A stretch of DNA of 64,000 nucleotides from Pseudevernia furfuracea (GCA_022315425.1 JAIUPT010000038.1:1736001-1800000); one strand, 5' to 3'; shown: positions 33,407 through 44,522, numbered from the stretch's first letter. Notes: generated by a model not told the origin, from the sequence alone. A program made the numbers and translations.

Positions 33407-33622
33407 ATGCCACTAGCCCTCCAAGCGCCCATAGCCTGTCTCGCCTTCTCCTGCATCGCGCTCGTCGTTGTTGGTATCCAGCTCGGATTCGCGATCAGAG
33501 AGCAGATTGATATTGCCGCGGACAGGAGGGGGAGATGGATCGATGTGGAAGCGGGACGGGTGGGGATGAAAAGGGGAAGGAAGGGGAGGGAGAAGAAAAG
33601 GGACGGGTATATAGGAAGATAG
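33407..33622 (+). CDS. Small single-pass membrane protein
   Basis: 71 residues. One membrane helix (ACLAFSCIALVVVGIQLGFA, about residues 10-29) is followed by an acidic/amphipathic segment (REQIDIAADRRGRWIDVEAG) and a Lys/Arg/Gly-rich tail, suggesting N-out or tail-in anchoring with a basic cytosolic end. The ATG follows the CA/CT microsatellite leader in good context (AAGAA before ATG). No family recognised. The opposite strand is also open, but only this frame has a hydrophobic helix and a natural start. Confidence 0.5.
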   Translation: MPLALQAPIACLAFSCIALVVVGIQLGFAIREQIDIAADRRGRWIDVEAGRVGMKRGRKGREKKRDGYIGR

Positions 33623-33949
33623 ATGGCAATGTGGAGAGATGAGTGGAAGGGAGTCTGGTTGCTTTGGGGGCAGCATTGGAGAAGCCCGAGGGGACGTACG
33701 TTCAGGAGATGAAGGCGTCTGGGCGATTGATGGTTTGAGTCTGATGGAGGGGGTTGGAAAGTCTGGCGAGTTGTGGAGGTAGTTGGGTGGCGATGCACCT
33801 CTGGGGAATATGGAAATGGTAGCAATGGAAGGATATTGTGAAACCTTGGTATTTGATACCGATCAGAATTCCGAATGCAATAGGAACGCTCGTCATCAGA
33901 CTGATCGCAAAAAACTGGATCCGGGAGCTCTTTGCCAAATTGGTGCGAG
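33623..33949. other. Intergenic between convergent genes
   Basis: About 330 bp, nothing recognised. Confidence 0.4.
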
Positions 33950-35167
33950 TCACCACCACTTCTCACACAACACTCTCTCCTGATCCATGCCTTTCGACCT
34001 TTTTAGCACATCAACGGTCCAGTCCGTCATCGCCGGTGGTCCGCAAACATATGCTACAGTGCTTTCTCTTTCTGCTACAGGGCCCAGTGCTGTCTCCAAG
34101 TCTTTCTCCTCAAAGCGGCGGAATTCGATACGGTGGTGCTCACCAACGTAACTCGGATCTTTGCCCCGCCGAATGAAATTGGAGGGTTTTCTTTCGGTAG
34201 GAAATGGGTCTGTATAGAATACAGTGTAGTGATAACGTTTTTGGGCAAGGTCCCTTTCGAACAACTCGTGGATCCGCTTCAAGAACAGTATCGATGTTAT
34301 ATTGCCAGAGGCGCCTTTGCGTGAGCTGTAGAGGAGCTCTATTTGGCCGTGATAGTCGGAGTGCAGAATAAGGTGGGTGATGATCGATATTAGAGGACTG
34401 GCAGGGTCCGGCATTAGTAAGGACGATTTTGAGGCATCATTTGAGCACGTAGAACGTACTTTATGCCCACACCACCTGCTACCAAGATCACCTTTTGGAC
34501 CCGACTCTTATCAGTTCCTGGTGGAGGCCAGACGAAGCTCCCTCCAACTCTGATTTGTAATTCTGTACCCAGTATCTTGTTTTCCTTTTGCCACTGCAAG
34601 TTCTGCTATCAGTAATACGATTTTCAAGATCCAGAATTGAGTCATGAGAATTTGTGGAAGTCAAATCAGCCCCTCAACGTGTCTTGCGACTCAGATCAGG
34701 GTATGGATAAGGGAATACAGGGCTGGGGAAGTTGCCTACAAGCCACGCAGCGGGCGGATTGTTTGGTGAAAGCTGGACAGCAAGCTCTAGATACGGTGTA
34801 TTCTTCTTGAGATCGTCAGGCGTAGATGTGATCGTGAAGCCACCGGCTTGAGGTATACCGGGAACGTGAAGATCTAGCCACTGGCCTGGGAGGAACTGTA
34901 CTTTAGAGGTTCGATATAAGTTCGGGGGCCGCTTCAATGGATCAAGTCTCTTCTTGCCTTGGGCTCTTCGCCGCGAGGTCGTAGTTTCAACAAGCGAATA
35001 TTACAATTGACTGTTTCGATCTTGTCAAGGACCACGGTATGCATGTCTGGCTCACGGCAATCTGCTGCTGTTCGCGCTTCATGGCTCATCTTCAACGTCA
35101 TAATGTCTTGCTGGTGAAGTCTTGTCGATATTCTCAGAGATCGGAGGGCATTGAGACGACTACCCAT
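33950..35167 (-). CDS. OXNAD1-like FAD/NAD(P)-binding oxidoreductase
   Basis: Ferredoxin-reductase-fold protein resembling mitochondrial OXNAD1. Exons: 35167..34958, 34931..34740, 34602..34460, 34397..33950, giving 330 residues. The FAD part has FLPGQWLDLHVPG and GGFTITSTP. The NAD(P) part has VGGSFVWPP, the nucleotide-binding turn VILVAGGVGIN (restored exactly by the 62 bp intron 34398..34459), LLYSSR, and the C-terminal AYVCGPPAMTD. Exons 1 and 2 lie in different frames across 26 nt (GCAAGA...TTGAAG, 34957..34932). This is either an exceptionally short GC-AG intron or a one-base frameshift. The donor of the second intron could also be CCT|GTATTC. Redox partner and substrate are unknown. Confidence 0.83.
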
Positions 35168-35424
35168 AGTTCAATGGCAAGTGTTTAAAGGAGCATCATT
35201 GCTCTAATTCAAGAAGTTTGACGGAAAGGGTAGACACTTACGGCATGATCCGAAGGATCGACAGTGAGGATTCCGCTGCCAAGATATTCCAACCTACTTA
35301 CGCGACCCCCTCGGACGCGACTTTCTCTTCATCTTCACTCCCACTTCCTTCATAAACAGCAGTATGCATTATTAGCTTATTTATTTTTTGATCAGTTGTC
35401 AATTTAGGTCTGTCTACAATCATT
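35168..35424. promoter_or_regulatory. Divergent promoter between the OXNAD1-like and homeobox genes
   Basis: A 257 bp spacer between genes read outward. AT-rich just before the homeobox ATG. No specific site assigned. Confidence 0.4.
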
Positions 35425-37388
35425 ATGGAGAGCAATAAGCATCCTCCTACGTCATCGGCTTCACAAGGCACGACAGGAGGCAGCTCACAGAGTCCTGAGG
35501 GCAGCTATGCATTCCTTGTTCATTCTCAGGACTCAGTGAGCCGGAATACGCCTCCAAATATTGACAACAAGCCTCTTGTCCGGCAGAAGCGCCGCCGTAC
35601 AAGGTATGTGTCATCCGATATAAAAGAAAAAATGTTTGTTGACTGATCGCTTCTGCAGCTCTGAAGATCATGCAATCCTCGAAGCTGAGTATGAGCGAAA
35701 TTCCAAGCCTGACAAAGCTGCAAGAATTGAAATTGTCAACCGTGTTTCCCTGGGAGAGAAGGAGGTACAGGTCAGTGAAAGCGATGAGTCCGGTCATGTA
35801 GCGCGGTTCAACACATATCCAGATGTGCAAGGCACCTATAGTGGGGCATGAGCTGATTCTTACTACCTAGATCTGGTTCCAAAACCGTCGTCAAATGACG
35901 CGTCGCAAGTCGAGGCCATTGCTGCCACACGAGATCTTCTCTAACATCCAGTCGAGCGAAGAGGATGCTGGACACGGAAGTTCCTCGAGCTCGACTGCGC
36001 ACGAAGGCAGTCAGCAGCAACACTCTTCCAGTCAAGGCACTTCCTTTCCCAGCCAGTCAACGGTTCAGAGCCTCCATACCGCGCAGCAAGGCAAGGCATT
36101 CGTGGACCCGGTCGTCAACGAGCCAGCAACTCTTTCAGGAGCAGAGAGCGTAGGAGGTAATACTATGGTACGAGGCTTAGAAAATGGGTTTGAAGATTCT
36201 GCGAAGCCCACGGACAAGTCAGCTTCCTTCAATAGCCAAGCCGACAATGATCAACGTTCGATTACAAGTCTGATCCGATCTTTGTCCCAGACAGCCTCGA
36301 CTAGACGACGCCCTGGCTATCTAGCGAATCGACGCAGTGCTTCTTTTGTGATCCATGACGAGAGCAGGAATGGCCTTTCTCCCTCGTTGCTGGCATCTAA
36401 CCTGCCTTCGAGTGGACCAGCAAAAGGCGCCAGTGATGCCTCAGGATCTCCACAGACCCTCAAACGAACTTCATCGCATGTGAGATTGTCAATGTCGCTC
36501 GACGGGAAAGCCGAAGTCACAACCCGTACAGGGAATACACCGTCTCCTCCACGCTCGCAGCCCGTACCCACAGCTATCAATCCAGTCACTCGATCGAACA
36601 CTGGCCTGCAACGCAGCTACAGTGATGTTGAGTCTGGCAACAAATCCGTTTCTGACGCCGTCCCTGTTCCATACACTAGACGGTCGATGACTGGGAGGTC
36701 GCGAGATGCTAGGACCTGGGAGTTCTACTGCGACAGCGATGCCCGCAACGCATTGACAGAACAAGCCGAACGTGAAGAAAGCGGATCTGCTACAGCAGCC
36801 ATTGGACTCATTAGATCGCATTGTAACAACACCAAAGTTATGACTTCCAACCCTAATAAGCGCAATGCACACAGCCAGAAGCCTAATGCAACCAAGAGGT
36901 TCAAGGCGGACGCTCAAGGGACCGTCAAGCCGAGACTTGCTCGCGCTGCTTCCTCCATTGCTAGACTGCAGACCGGAAACAGCAATGAGCTTACACAAAA
37001 GGTCGGAGAGAAATCGAAAGGAGCATCGCAGCCAGCTATCTGGCAAGATGATGAAGGGGACTCGGACAAAGAGAACTGGGAACCCGGCACTCAGTCCAGC
37101 AACCCTCGAAGGCGCAAACCTCGAAATTCTCACCAGGCTGCTCGTATTTTGGAAGAGAATCTCCCAGTTCCCAGCCAGTCCTCTAGCCTAGACGCTATGA
37201 TGAATCGTGAGAGTACTACATCTCGCCGCTCCACTACCAAGAGCTCCAGTAGCGAAGAGAAGGAGAACAGTGGCCCAGAAGTGGATGATGAGATTGCGGC
37301 ATTCATGGGCGAATCCGGACCACGTGAAGTGGAGGACCTCGACTGCGTGCAGAGCCTGTTGTCGCTCAGTCAGGCGGCATGGCAGTGA
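35425..37388 (+). CDS. Homeodomain transcription factor, Yox1/Phx1 type
   Basis: Exons 35425..35603, 35659..35770 and 35871..37388, 602 residues. The homeodomain spans about residues 54-113. It starts RQKRRRTSSEDHAILEAEY, with the recognition helix IWFQNRRQMTRRK coded across the second intron; Trp, Phe, Asn and Arg of the canonical WFQNRR are all present. The rest is Ser-rich and basic, with short acidic patches and a C-terminal CVQSLLSLSQAAWQ motif typical of fungal Yox1-like repressors. The domain position near the N-terminus and the length match that group. In yeasts Yox1 represses G1/S or M/G1 genes; the target set here is unknown. Both introns are canonical and the phases agree. Confidence 0.9.
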
Positions 37389-38390
37389 GTATTTTCACGA
37401 TTATGATCGATCACGACAGCAATGGACCATTGGTTATATGTGACAGTGATAGAGTTGGTCTTCCCAGGTGTACGTTTGGTTGAATCAATCATCTTGTATT
37501 TCGTTCGTTTGTCCAGTATGGGCTCGAACCGCAACATCATGCCATTTATCTTCTCGGCGGGTTCATATTGACAAATTGTGTTCAGTGTGATGTCCGCTAT
37601 CTTCATTATTGATGGGGTAGCAGGTAGTCGGAGAGAGAAATTGTACGGAGGGTTTCGGAAGTTGAAAGCCGGCGGCTCGGCGCTTAGCCTTGATCCAAAC
37701 CGACATCAGAGAAGGATACTTTAGAAGTCTTTATTCCTAGCAATCCAGCATATTGACAACCAATTGAGTTGGTTCTGTTATCTTTAACTCGAATTGGATT
37801 TCACATTGATACATGGGCTCTCAAACCTTGCCCGTTTTGTAATGCTGTAACACCGTAATCCCCCCAAGACCCGCCTCCCTAACAATGCACCTGAGCCATT
37901 ACTGAAGAGGAGACTGTTCTTCGCCCAGAAGTTGAGGAACAGGAACGCTTTCTAATCGTTACTACCTCCCTGTCAGGAGTTCCCCTTCTGCTTGCAGTTT
38001 GCGTTGATTATGGACATGGTATCGATAGTTCCTTCCTAACATATTGGCACTGCGTGCTTGCGCAAATTACCTGCTCAGCTTCCTCAGGATTGGAATGTTT
38101 GAGATTATGTGATGGTTCGGTGAAAACAAGTTGATAGTGTATACGCTGCTCTGACAAGGAGCTTTAATCTTATGATTTGTACCTCTGGCCCTGCTCATTC
38201 ATCAGCTTCCAAAACCCAAGTAAATATGAGCGATAGCATTGCAAATTCCAGCACGACAGAAATCTAGAGCCAAGTACGTAGCCCCTGTGGTTGACTCGGC
38301 GAGCGCACGTTGAAAGAAAAAAAATCCCCGTGGTCGAACACTCGAAGTTCGGATTGGGTTAATTATGTGAATAGCGGCTCAATTTTCCAA
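37389..38390. other. Gene-poor stretch
   Basis: About 1 kb with only short, unconvincing frames. No repeat apparent before the tRNA-like unit. Confidence 0.4.
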
Positions 38391-38690
38391 GTCCAGTTGG
38401 TGCAGTGGTTAGGAGTGACCGCGAATCCTTCTGGCTACCTAAGAAAGCACCGGGAACACGCAAGTGGTTAAAGATCCCATCGCCTCTTCTACTTAGGTAC
38501 GGTGACCGCAGTGAAAAATGGCCGGTATTACTCCTCAGCCTGAATTTCCTATACCTTCCACCTCCACCGGGGCTGGTTGGGAATCCTTTTGCTTTTTCGA
38601 ATTACTGGAAATGTAGATTTTTTTTTTTGGCGGAGAGAGAAAGAGGTAGAGGGTTCGAACCTCTGTTGTGGACCGCTTTTTGATGTGAGT
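38391..38690 (+). repeat. tRNA-related SINE-like unit, copy 1
   Basis: Begins with a Pol III A-box match (TTGGTGCAGTGGTTAGG, consensus TRGYNNAGYNGG) and about 250 bp later has a B-box match (GGGTTCGAACCTC), then GGACCGCTTTTT, a T-run that could terminate Pol III. The A-B spacing is far larger than in a tRNA, and the acceptor ends pair poorly, so it is not a functional tRNA. A diverged second copy at 38955..39215 repeats the same blocks in the same order, which argues for a dispersed or duplicated retroposon-like unit rather than chance boxes. Confidence 0.5.
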
Positions 38691-38954
38691 GTTTTTTACC
38701 CCCTGTTGTCTCTCGCTCATGTTCGATGCTAGCCATATTCTGTCCCATGAGTTTCTATTTGCGACTCTTACTCGACTGCTAGAGACTCCTAAAGCTTGAT
38801 GCTCACCCAGCAGTGTCGCCCCATACCATCGCCGTCCCAGTGCCAAGCATCCCAAAATATCCTCAGGTTCTCTCCGCGAAGGCCCCTATCCCACACCTCC
38901 TACCCTCTCAAACTGTTACCTCGTATCACGAATAGCAGTACGGTTTCCACAGAA

Positions 38955-39215
38955 GCCCCGGTCAGTGCAGTGGTGAAGGAGCGACCATGAATCTTTCTGG
39001 TCACCAGCGGGTGTCCGTCTTGCCTTGTGCCGGTCCTCTGAGTGCGCATACCGAATAGTGTGAAAATGGCGACGAAATACTCCTGACAAGCCTGTCTTCC
39101 CTTATCTTCTAACCGCCCGGGCTGATTGAGAGTAGTTTTGCTGGTTTGGAATACTGGAGGTGGTGAAGAAAGGTGGGGTGGAGAGGGTTCGAGGATGGTT
39201 GGGAGGCGTTTTGAG
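38955..39215 (+). repeat. tRNA-related SINE-like unit, copy 2
   Basis: Diverged relative of the unit at 38391. It shares the A-box region (GTCAGTGCAGTGGTGAAGG), the TGAATC/CGAATC...TTCTGG block, the AATGGC...ATACTCCT block, GGGCTG...TTTTGCT and GGAATACTGGA, and ends with GAGAGGGTTCGAGG and GGCGTTTTGA. The B-box is weaker than in copy 1. Start-to-start spacing is about 565 bp, with unrelated sequence between. Confidence 0.45.
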
Positions 39216-39548
39216 GATGGGGTTTGAATTAATTTGCGCTTAATCTCTTTGCTGGGTCATAGCCACGGAGGTATTCTACAGCTCTAGTAGCTTGTTGCTC
39301 GCTGGAATGGTCACCACCCTGGGATTGAGCAGTCCTGGGCGGAAACACCCAAGCACAAATGGAGGCACAAGTACAGCACATACTTTGGAGCTTTGGGGCG
39401 CAGAGGACTAACCCTAATGTTCAACCTAGGTGTAATCCCATCAGTCTGCCAGGAAAGTTGGAAATGGATTTTCTTTTTCTTTCTCTAAACTATAAGCATA
39501 ACTTTTCCCAACTCTCCTTACACTAATTCGGCCATCCCAAGCTGGAGA
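39216..39548. other. Spacer before the protease-like gene
   Basis: No gene seen in about 330 bp. Confidence 0.4.
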
Positions 39549-40584
39549 TCACGGGATATCTTCCCCTCCTATCTCCAAATCGGTCGCAATAAACTCGACA
39601 GCAGCCGGACTGGCAACATCAGGTCCATTGTCCGATGGGTCCTCTATATCGATTTCCAATAGTTCGCGGCCGTTGTTAGACGGGGCTGGGAAACTGTTGC
39701 AGTGACCGTAGATACCTGAAAAGCATTATGTCGGTCTCCACGCCCTAAATCCTTCCACTCATGTTTCCGGTGGGGGGGAAGACTTACTAGCAGCATAGTA
39801 AACGTAACTGTTAGCATTCATGGTCGACTGCTCAGCCGCTAGTCGGAAACATTTGTTCGCGTCGTTTGTATTGGTAATAGCCACTGACCCCGTGGACGCG
39901 TAAAGGTAGTAATGCGTGATCATCTCCAGCAAAATCCACATCTGATACAACCAAAAGCTCTGCCCATTGCCGCGAAATCTGTTGATGTATGTACTGACGG
40001 TCAAGCAGGTACCCGGCGGCGGAGTGGACGCGATATTGCTGGTGAAGAATGAAGGGCAGAGAACTATGTATTGTTTGGGCGGATCAAAGCCTGGGTAGTT
40101 GGAGGTTTGGGTCGGGTTGTCCACGCAGTCGGTGTAGCCATCTTTCGGGCCATTGTGATTGTAAGTGAACTGTCCCGGTGCGGTCACACAGAGGAGAGCG
40201 GGCGAGCCGTTGAAAGAATAGGGTGCCGGCGGAGTCAAGGGGACGCCGGTCGTAATGTTTGTGAAGAGCGCGGATATGAAGGGGGCGTAGGAAGCGTTTT
40301 TAAAGAATGTATTGTAGGCAGGGCTAGGGTCGGGGGATTTGGCGTCTTGGATTACAGGGAGGAGGGAGGAGTAGAGCTTGCTGAGGAGATTGACGACGAG
40401 GGCGGTGTTTCCTCCACAATTGACAACGTTGTACTGGCCGGTGATAACCATGTCAAAGTTTGCTAAGACACCTCAGCATTAGCATTGACAAAAGTTTGTA
40501 GCACTGAATGGACATACTTCTTTTTTCAGCTGGCGAGGCATTTGCTATTGCTAGCCAGCCGAGAATAGAGAGACGCATGAGCAT
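39549..40584 (-). CDS. Secreted metalloprotease-family protein with altered active site
   Basis: Exons 40584..40518, 40462..39788 and 39715..39549, 302 residues. Signal peptide (MLMRLSILGWLAIANASPAE) with a KR site. The body has CGGNTALVVNLL, IVLCPSFF, NRFRGNG and, near residue 202, ILLEMITHYYLYASTGS. Related fungal secreted proteins of the M35-like/lysine-specific metallopeptidase fold have a zinc motif of the form ILLHELxHYYL here. Aligned without gaps, His and Glu of HExxH are replaced by Glu and Met, leaving EMITH with only the last His. A conserved SYVYYAAS-IYGHC segment is formed across the last intron. The gene is otherwise intact, so it is probably expressed but not a normal zinc peptidase. 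The family assignment is from memory of such sequences. Confidence 0.75.
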
Positions 40585-40930
40585 GTTGAAAAGTTGCTGT
40601 GAAGAATAAAGATGTTTTCAACCGGAAGATGGACGATTCTGCAGTCTAGTAATAAAGAGATTTAAATGCATATCGCATGATGCGCATAAAGGTAGTCGCG
40701 AATCGTGTGCATATTGCTTTGATCAGGCCGAGCCGGACTAATTAACAGGCAGCTGAAAAAAAAACCAAGTCTTGCAAAGGAACGTCAAACAACGCTGTAT
40801 AAGACGACGTTCGCCAAAGAGGTAGGTGACTTCGCGATTATGGAAACTACCGCTCTAGGATCAGGCTCTTCCAACTGACATTGATCGCAACAAGAGGCGA
40901 TAGCTCCCAGTCCAACCGCCAAACTTTTCT
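40585..40930. other. Intergenic between two secreted-protein genes
   Basis: About 350 bp, with no feature beyond the presumed promoter of the protease-like gene. Confidence 0.4.
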
Positions 40931-41432
40931 CTAACCCGCAGTACATTGCAAGAAATCATTTCCAGTAGCCCCTGTATGTGTGATCACACCTTCGTATGTC
41001 CCATCTCCAGTGAAGATGACACGATCAGCCCCCGGACTGCCTCCATCATACGGCTGCTCATCACTCAAGATGGGAAATTCGTAATAGGGTCCATTATCCG
41101 GGAAGGTGAAGTCCTCGTAGTCTTTGTACTGGTGAGGATATTGATCGCTACCTACTGTGGTCCCGTCCTCGTAATAGCTGTAGCCTTGTTGCACGGCGGC
41201 ATCGATGTCATCTTGGGAATAGCATGTGCTGCCGCAGGTTTCTGCGCATTGGCGCTAGATGATATTAGATTTAGGTGAACAACATGAACAGAGGAGACGA
41301 ACACGAAGGAGGGGGTTGGTGAGGACGGGCACGGCGAAGGCCAGTGCAACGAGTGCCTGATATTGGTTAACGGATGGAAAAAGCAAGAGGAGCAGTAATG
41401 GTTGAGGACATGGATACCTTGAATGCATGCAT
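40931..41432 (-). CDS. Secreted guanyl-specific ribonuclease, RNase T1/F1 family
   Basis: Exons 41432..41418, 41356..41303 and 41254..40931; 130 residues, the usual precursor length. The signal peptide is split by the first intron (MHAFK / ALVALAFAVPVL). The mature part has CGSTCYSQDDI, TVGSDQYPHQYKDYEDF, YYEFPIL, GADRVIF and VITHTGATGNDFLQC. The RNase T1 catalytic residues correspond to His in YPHQY, Glu in YYEFPIL, Arg in GADRV and His in ITHTGA; all are present, so the enzyme should cleave RNA after guanosine. The disulfide cysteines are also kept. The second intron uses a GTTCGT donor. It is next to the secreted protease-like gene on the same strand. Confidence 0.92.
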
Positions 41433-42377
41433 GTTGTGTAAATTTCACAATTCTTGTTTATCTTAGGAATCCGCTGTGTGGGTGCCGGTCATGTATTGAT
41501 AATTCCAAAAGCTTTAGGAGTTTCAGCATCTTTATATGCCATTCTCCATCATCTTACACAGTCCCCAGAGACGTCATAGCAGATATTCCTGACATGCTCA
41601 GCGCGGTGGGCGTTGCCTGAATTAGAAGCCAAGCCCGACACACGACGAGTGTTACTATGTCGTCGATCTTGTGGGAGCAGCCGAATTGCAGGGAATGGAG
41701 GCATGAAGCCAGTCAATGGCCAGGTTAGCAGCACATGTTATCAAGGACAGAGCGCAAAGCAGTATGATGGCCGGAGCAAAGCGTCCAGTGACGGGGGCTG
41801 GAAGGTGCACATGAAACCTGTGGGCGGAGTTGAACGCTTTTTGGAAGGTCCGGGCGTGCCTTGAGCCTTGCCCAAGTTGCCGCGCCACCAAACGCCATAC
41901 CGGGGCCCCCCACATTCTACCCGCTAAACATAAGATCAGCGAAGAGAAGAAATTAAGTGAAATAAAAAGATACTGTTTTGATAGGAAGAAGGATGATGTA
42001 GAATCTATGAAGGAAGCCTTCGATAGAAAGGTATATCCCTCTGCTAAGAAGCTATGCTACTCGTATATAAAGCTAGCTGCAAAAGCCTTCGAGTCACGCC
42101 TTCCAACTAGGGAAGGACAAACATACCTATGGGTCTGAGTCTGACCAGTGAATTTCGATGCACCAATGGAAGAATGAATCATCAAACGGTGGCGGTCATC
42201 GACCAGCTGTAAGCTTGATTTTACGTATTGAAAACCTCCGAACCCATTGAGAATTGGGCTACCGCCAACCTATCAGAAAAGCACGAGTGGCTCTGCAGGT
42301 CCCAATGTTCAGCTGTGAATACTTTGATGGCGTCTGACTCTATCTAGCACTCATCATTCCGCTGCCATGTGAGTACA
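41433..42377. other. Intergenic with a small AT-rich island
   Basis: From about 41925 to 42130 composition turns AT-rich and a frame reads FDRKKDDVESMKEAF and SYIKLAAKAFESRL, but it has no proper start of its own and no family I know. It may be a fragment of an inserted element. Nothing else noted. Confidence 0.35.
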
Positions 42378-43037
42378 TTACTCGTCGTCCTCTTCATCTG
42401 CATCGTTGACCACGTTGAAGAACCGCAACTCGTAGACTCCCTGCGATGTGGAGACCACACGGAGCCAATCTCGCAATTGCTGCTTCTTGAGGAACTTCTT
42501 TGTCCTAGATTAACATTGTAAGCCAATTTCTTCTTGGCCCGTAGCCTTTGCTTATCCCTTCTTCACGTATGTACACGAGGTGAGGGCACTCACAAGTACT
42601 TCAAGTATCGCCCGGAGAATTGAGTATGTGCAATGACCTCGATCTTCCCCTCACCCTGCTGGCTAATTTGTATCGTGTCGCCCAAGTTACCCACACGGTT
42701 GTCGACCTTGATCTTGTCATGGAGGAACTTCTCGAAAGCGGAAACGTCGAAAATCTTGTCTGAAGCGGGCTGGGAGGCGTTGATGATGAACTGTAGAACG
42801 AGTTGCAAAGTTAGCGAGTACTTGGGATTGCCGAAGAGGGGAGAGTTTGAGAGATTTGCTATACCTTCTTGGTGATCTTGCCAGGCTTTTGGCCTTTGGG
42901 GGGTGCTTTTCGCAGAGCGCTCGTGCGCTGAGTTTTCTACATTGCGGAAGCAACACTTAGCCTACTGCTCTTAATGCCCCAGCCTAGGCATGAGGAGAAC
43001 AGCAAAGCGATGCAATACATACTGTAGCTCCAGCCAT
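42378..43037 (-). CDS. rpl22: 60S ribosomal protein eL22
   Basis: Exons 43037..43023, 42936..42865, 42790..42594 and 42504..42378, 136 residues. A Lys-rich N-terminus leads to GKITKKFIINASQPASDKIF, FEKFLHDKIKVDNRVGNLGD, and a C-terminal KKFLKKQQLRDWLRVVST followed by an acidic tail (DADEEDDE), all typical of eL22. The introns are canonical (GTATGT, GTATAG, GTGAGT donors) and phases agree. The first coding exon is only 15 nt, a common layout for fungal ribosomal-protein genes. It is divergent from translin. Confidence 0.95.
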
Positions 43038-43342
43038 CTTGAACGCAAAGAAGTGTGTATCCTGCGCTCTTGTTGTTGTTGATATGATTGTTCGTCGAGT
43101 ATGGAGAGACAGGAAAAACCACACGGCGAATTTGGTGTGTAATTTTTCGCTTATATTAGCGCTAGTAGCTACCCCTGCAGCCCTACCAAAACATCTCCAA
43201 ACCTATCAATATTCTACTTCACCCCTTGATCTTTTGACAGGCAGCAAGTGCTCACTGACAATTACTATCCTATAGCTCTGCTGTTACATAATGCATCACA
43301 TTCGTAACTAGCCATCCGTTCTAAGCTCCTTCGAGTACTGTC
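43038..43342. promoter_or_regulatory. Divergent promoter between eL22 and translin genes
   Basis: A 305 bp spacer between start codons read outward, presumably holding both promoters. No known site was pinned down. Confidence 0.45.
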
Positions 43343-44522
43343 ATGGCAAGCTCAGACTTCGCGCCGAAGGGCAAGTTTAGCCCGGCTATATTCGAGCATC
43401 TCCAAACGAAGCTCGACGAAGATGCTCAGGTCCGTGAAGAGCTCCGCAATATTGTACAGGCTATGGAACGGCAGGGTATTTGCCAGTCTACAACTCCCGA
43501 CCTTCATGTTTACTAAATCTCTCATAGACAGGACTACAATGTCAATCCTCTCTCGAGCCCACTCCATACCTCAGGCAGACCGTCAGCTTTAGCCCTCCAT
43601 GATCTCGCCTTCATCCACTGCTGATCCACATGAGCAGTTGGCAGCACTCTTTCCGAGGCGTGGGAATCCATAAGCAAACAAGTCGAAACCGTTAGCAAGC
43701 TCAACGAGGTAGCATCGAAGCATCCATACTACAAATACAATAACATGTGGTCAAGAGAAATGCAGAACGCAGTATGCTATAACCGACATCCGTCCGATGA
43801 CTCCACTGCAGGCCAGCAAGGCAGCTTCCGAGCGGTGTACTGACCAGGAACAGAGTTTCGCTATCGTCCTTTGGGGTTGGCTTCGCAGCCATATGGCGGA
43901 CTACAATGGACAGAAGGGAGAGCTGTTCGCAATTGAGGAGGTGGGAAAACTACTCTATGGTAAGCAGCGCGGCAATCATGCAAAATTCGATCCCACTGAC
44001 GGAAGCGCAGTGCCTGTTAGCCTCAAAACACAAGGTTCGTACGTTTAGCAATGATACTCTCCTATTTGGATCAAGACCTTAGTTGCACGTCGCCTTTCGT
44101 GAGCCAAGGACTCTTTTTGCTATTCAGACCATGTTCCAGATTCTAGGCTCGAGGAAGCAACGCTGACTCAGGAAATGTGCTCAGACGTCTTCCACATGAC
44201 GATTGAAGAATACCTTCATTCTCTTATAAGTCTCATTGAAGAGCTGGCACGCTTAGCTGTCAATTCGGTGACGCTTGGCGACTACCACCGGCCCCTAGAA
44301 ATTAGTAAATTTGTTAAGGATCTTCACGCTGGTTTTCAAATCTTGAACCTGAAGAACGACAACCTGCGGAGACGGAGCGACAGTATCAAATACAATGTGA
44401 GCACGACTGTCACTTATTAACAATATTGCTTAAAGTTCGTTGTGCAGGTGAAAAAGATCGAAGACGTCGTCTATGACCTCTCCCTACGAAATCTCGTGCC
44501 CCAGGGGACATCGGAAGCCTGA
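43343..44522 (+). CDS. Translin
   Basis: Single-strand nucleic-acid-binding protein; with TRAX it forms the C3PO endoribonuclease in organisms having both. Seven exons: 43343..43475, 43528..43581, 43638..43771, 43854..43959, 44011..44034, 44185..44396, 44448..44522, giving 245 residues with phases agreeing at all six junctions. Landmarks are IFEHLQTKLDEDAQVREELR, KHPYYKYNNMWSREMQNA, FAIVLWGWL, EEVGKLL, HMTIEEYLHSLISLIEELAR, SVTLGDYHRPLEISKFVKDL and HAGFQILNLKNDNLRRRSDS. The exon 44011..44034 is only 24 nt. The second intron's donor (GTCAGC) is weak but supported by frame and by the TGCTGAT branch site. No TRAX gene is in the window. Confidence 0.93.

Noticed and set aside
41830..42138. 102-residue plus-strand frame crossing an AT-rich island
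   Set aside because: The frame joins two regions of different composition and has no recognisable family; kept only as a possible insertion fragment.
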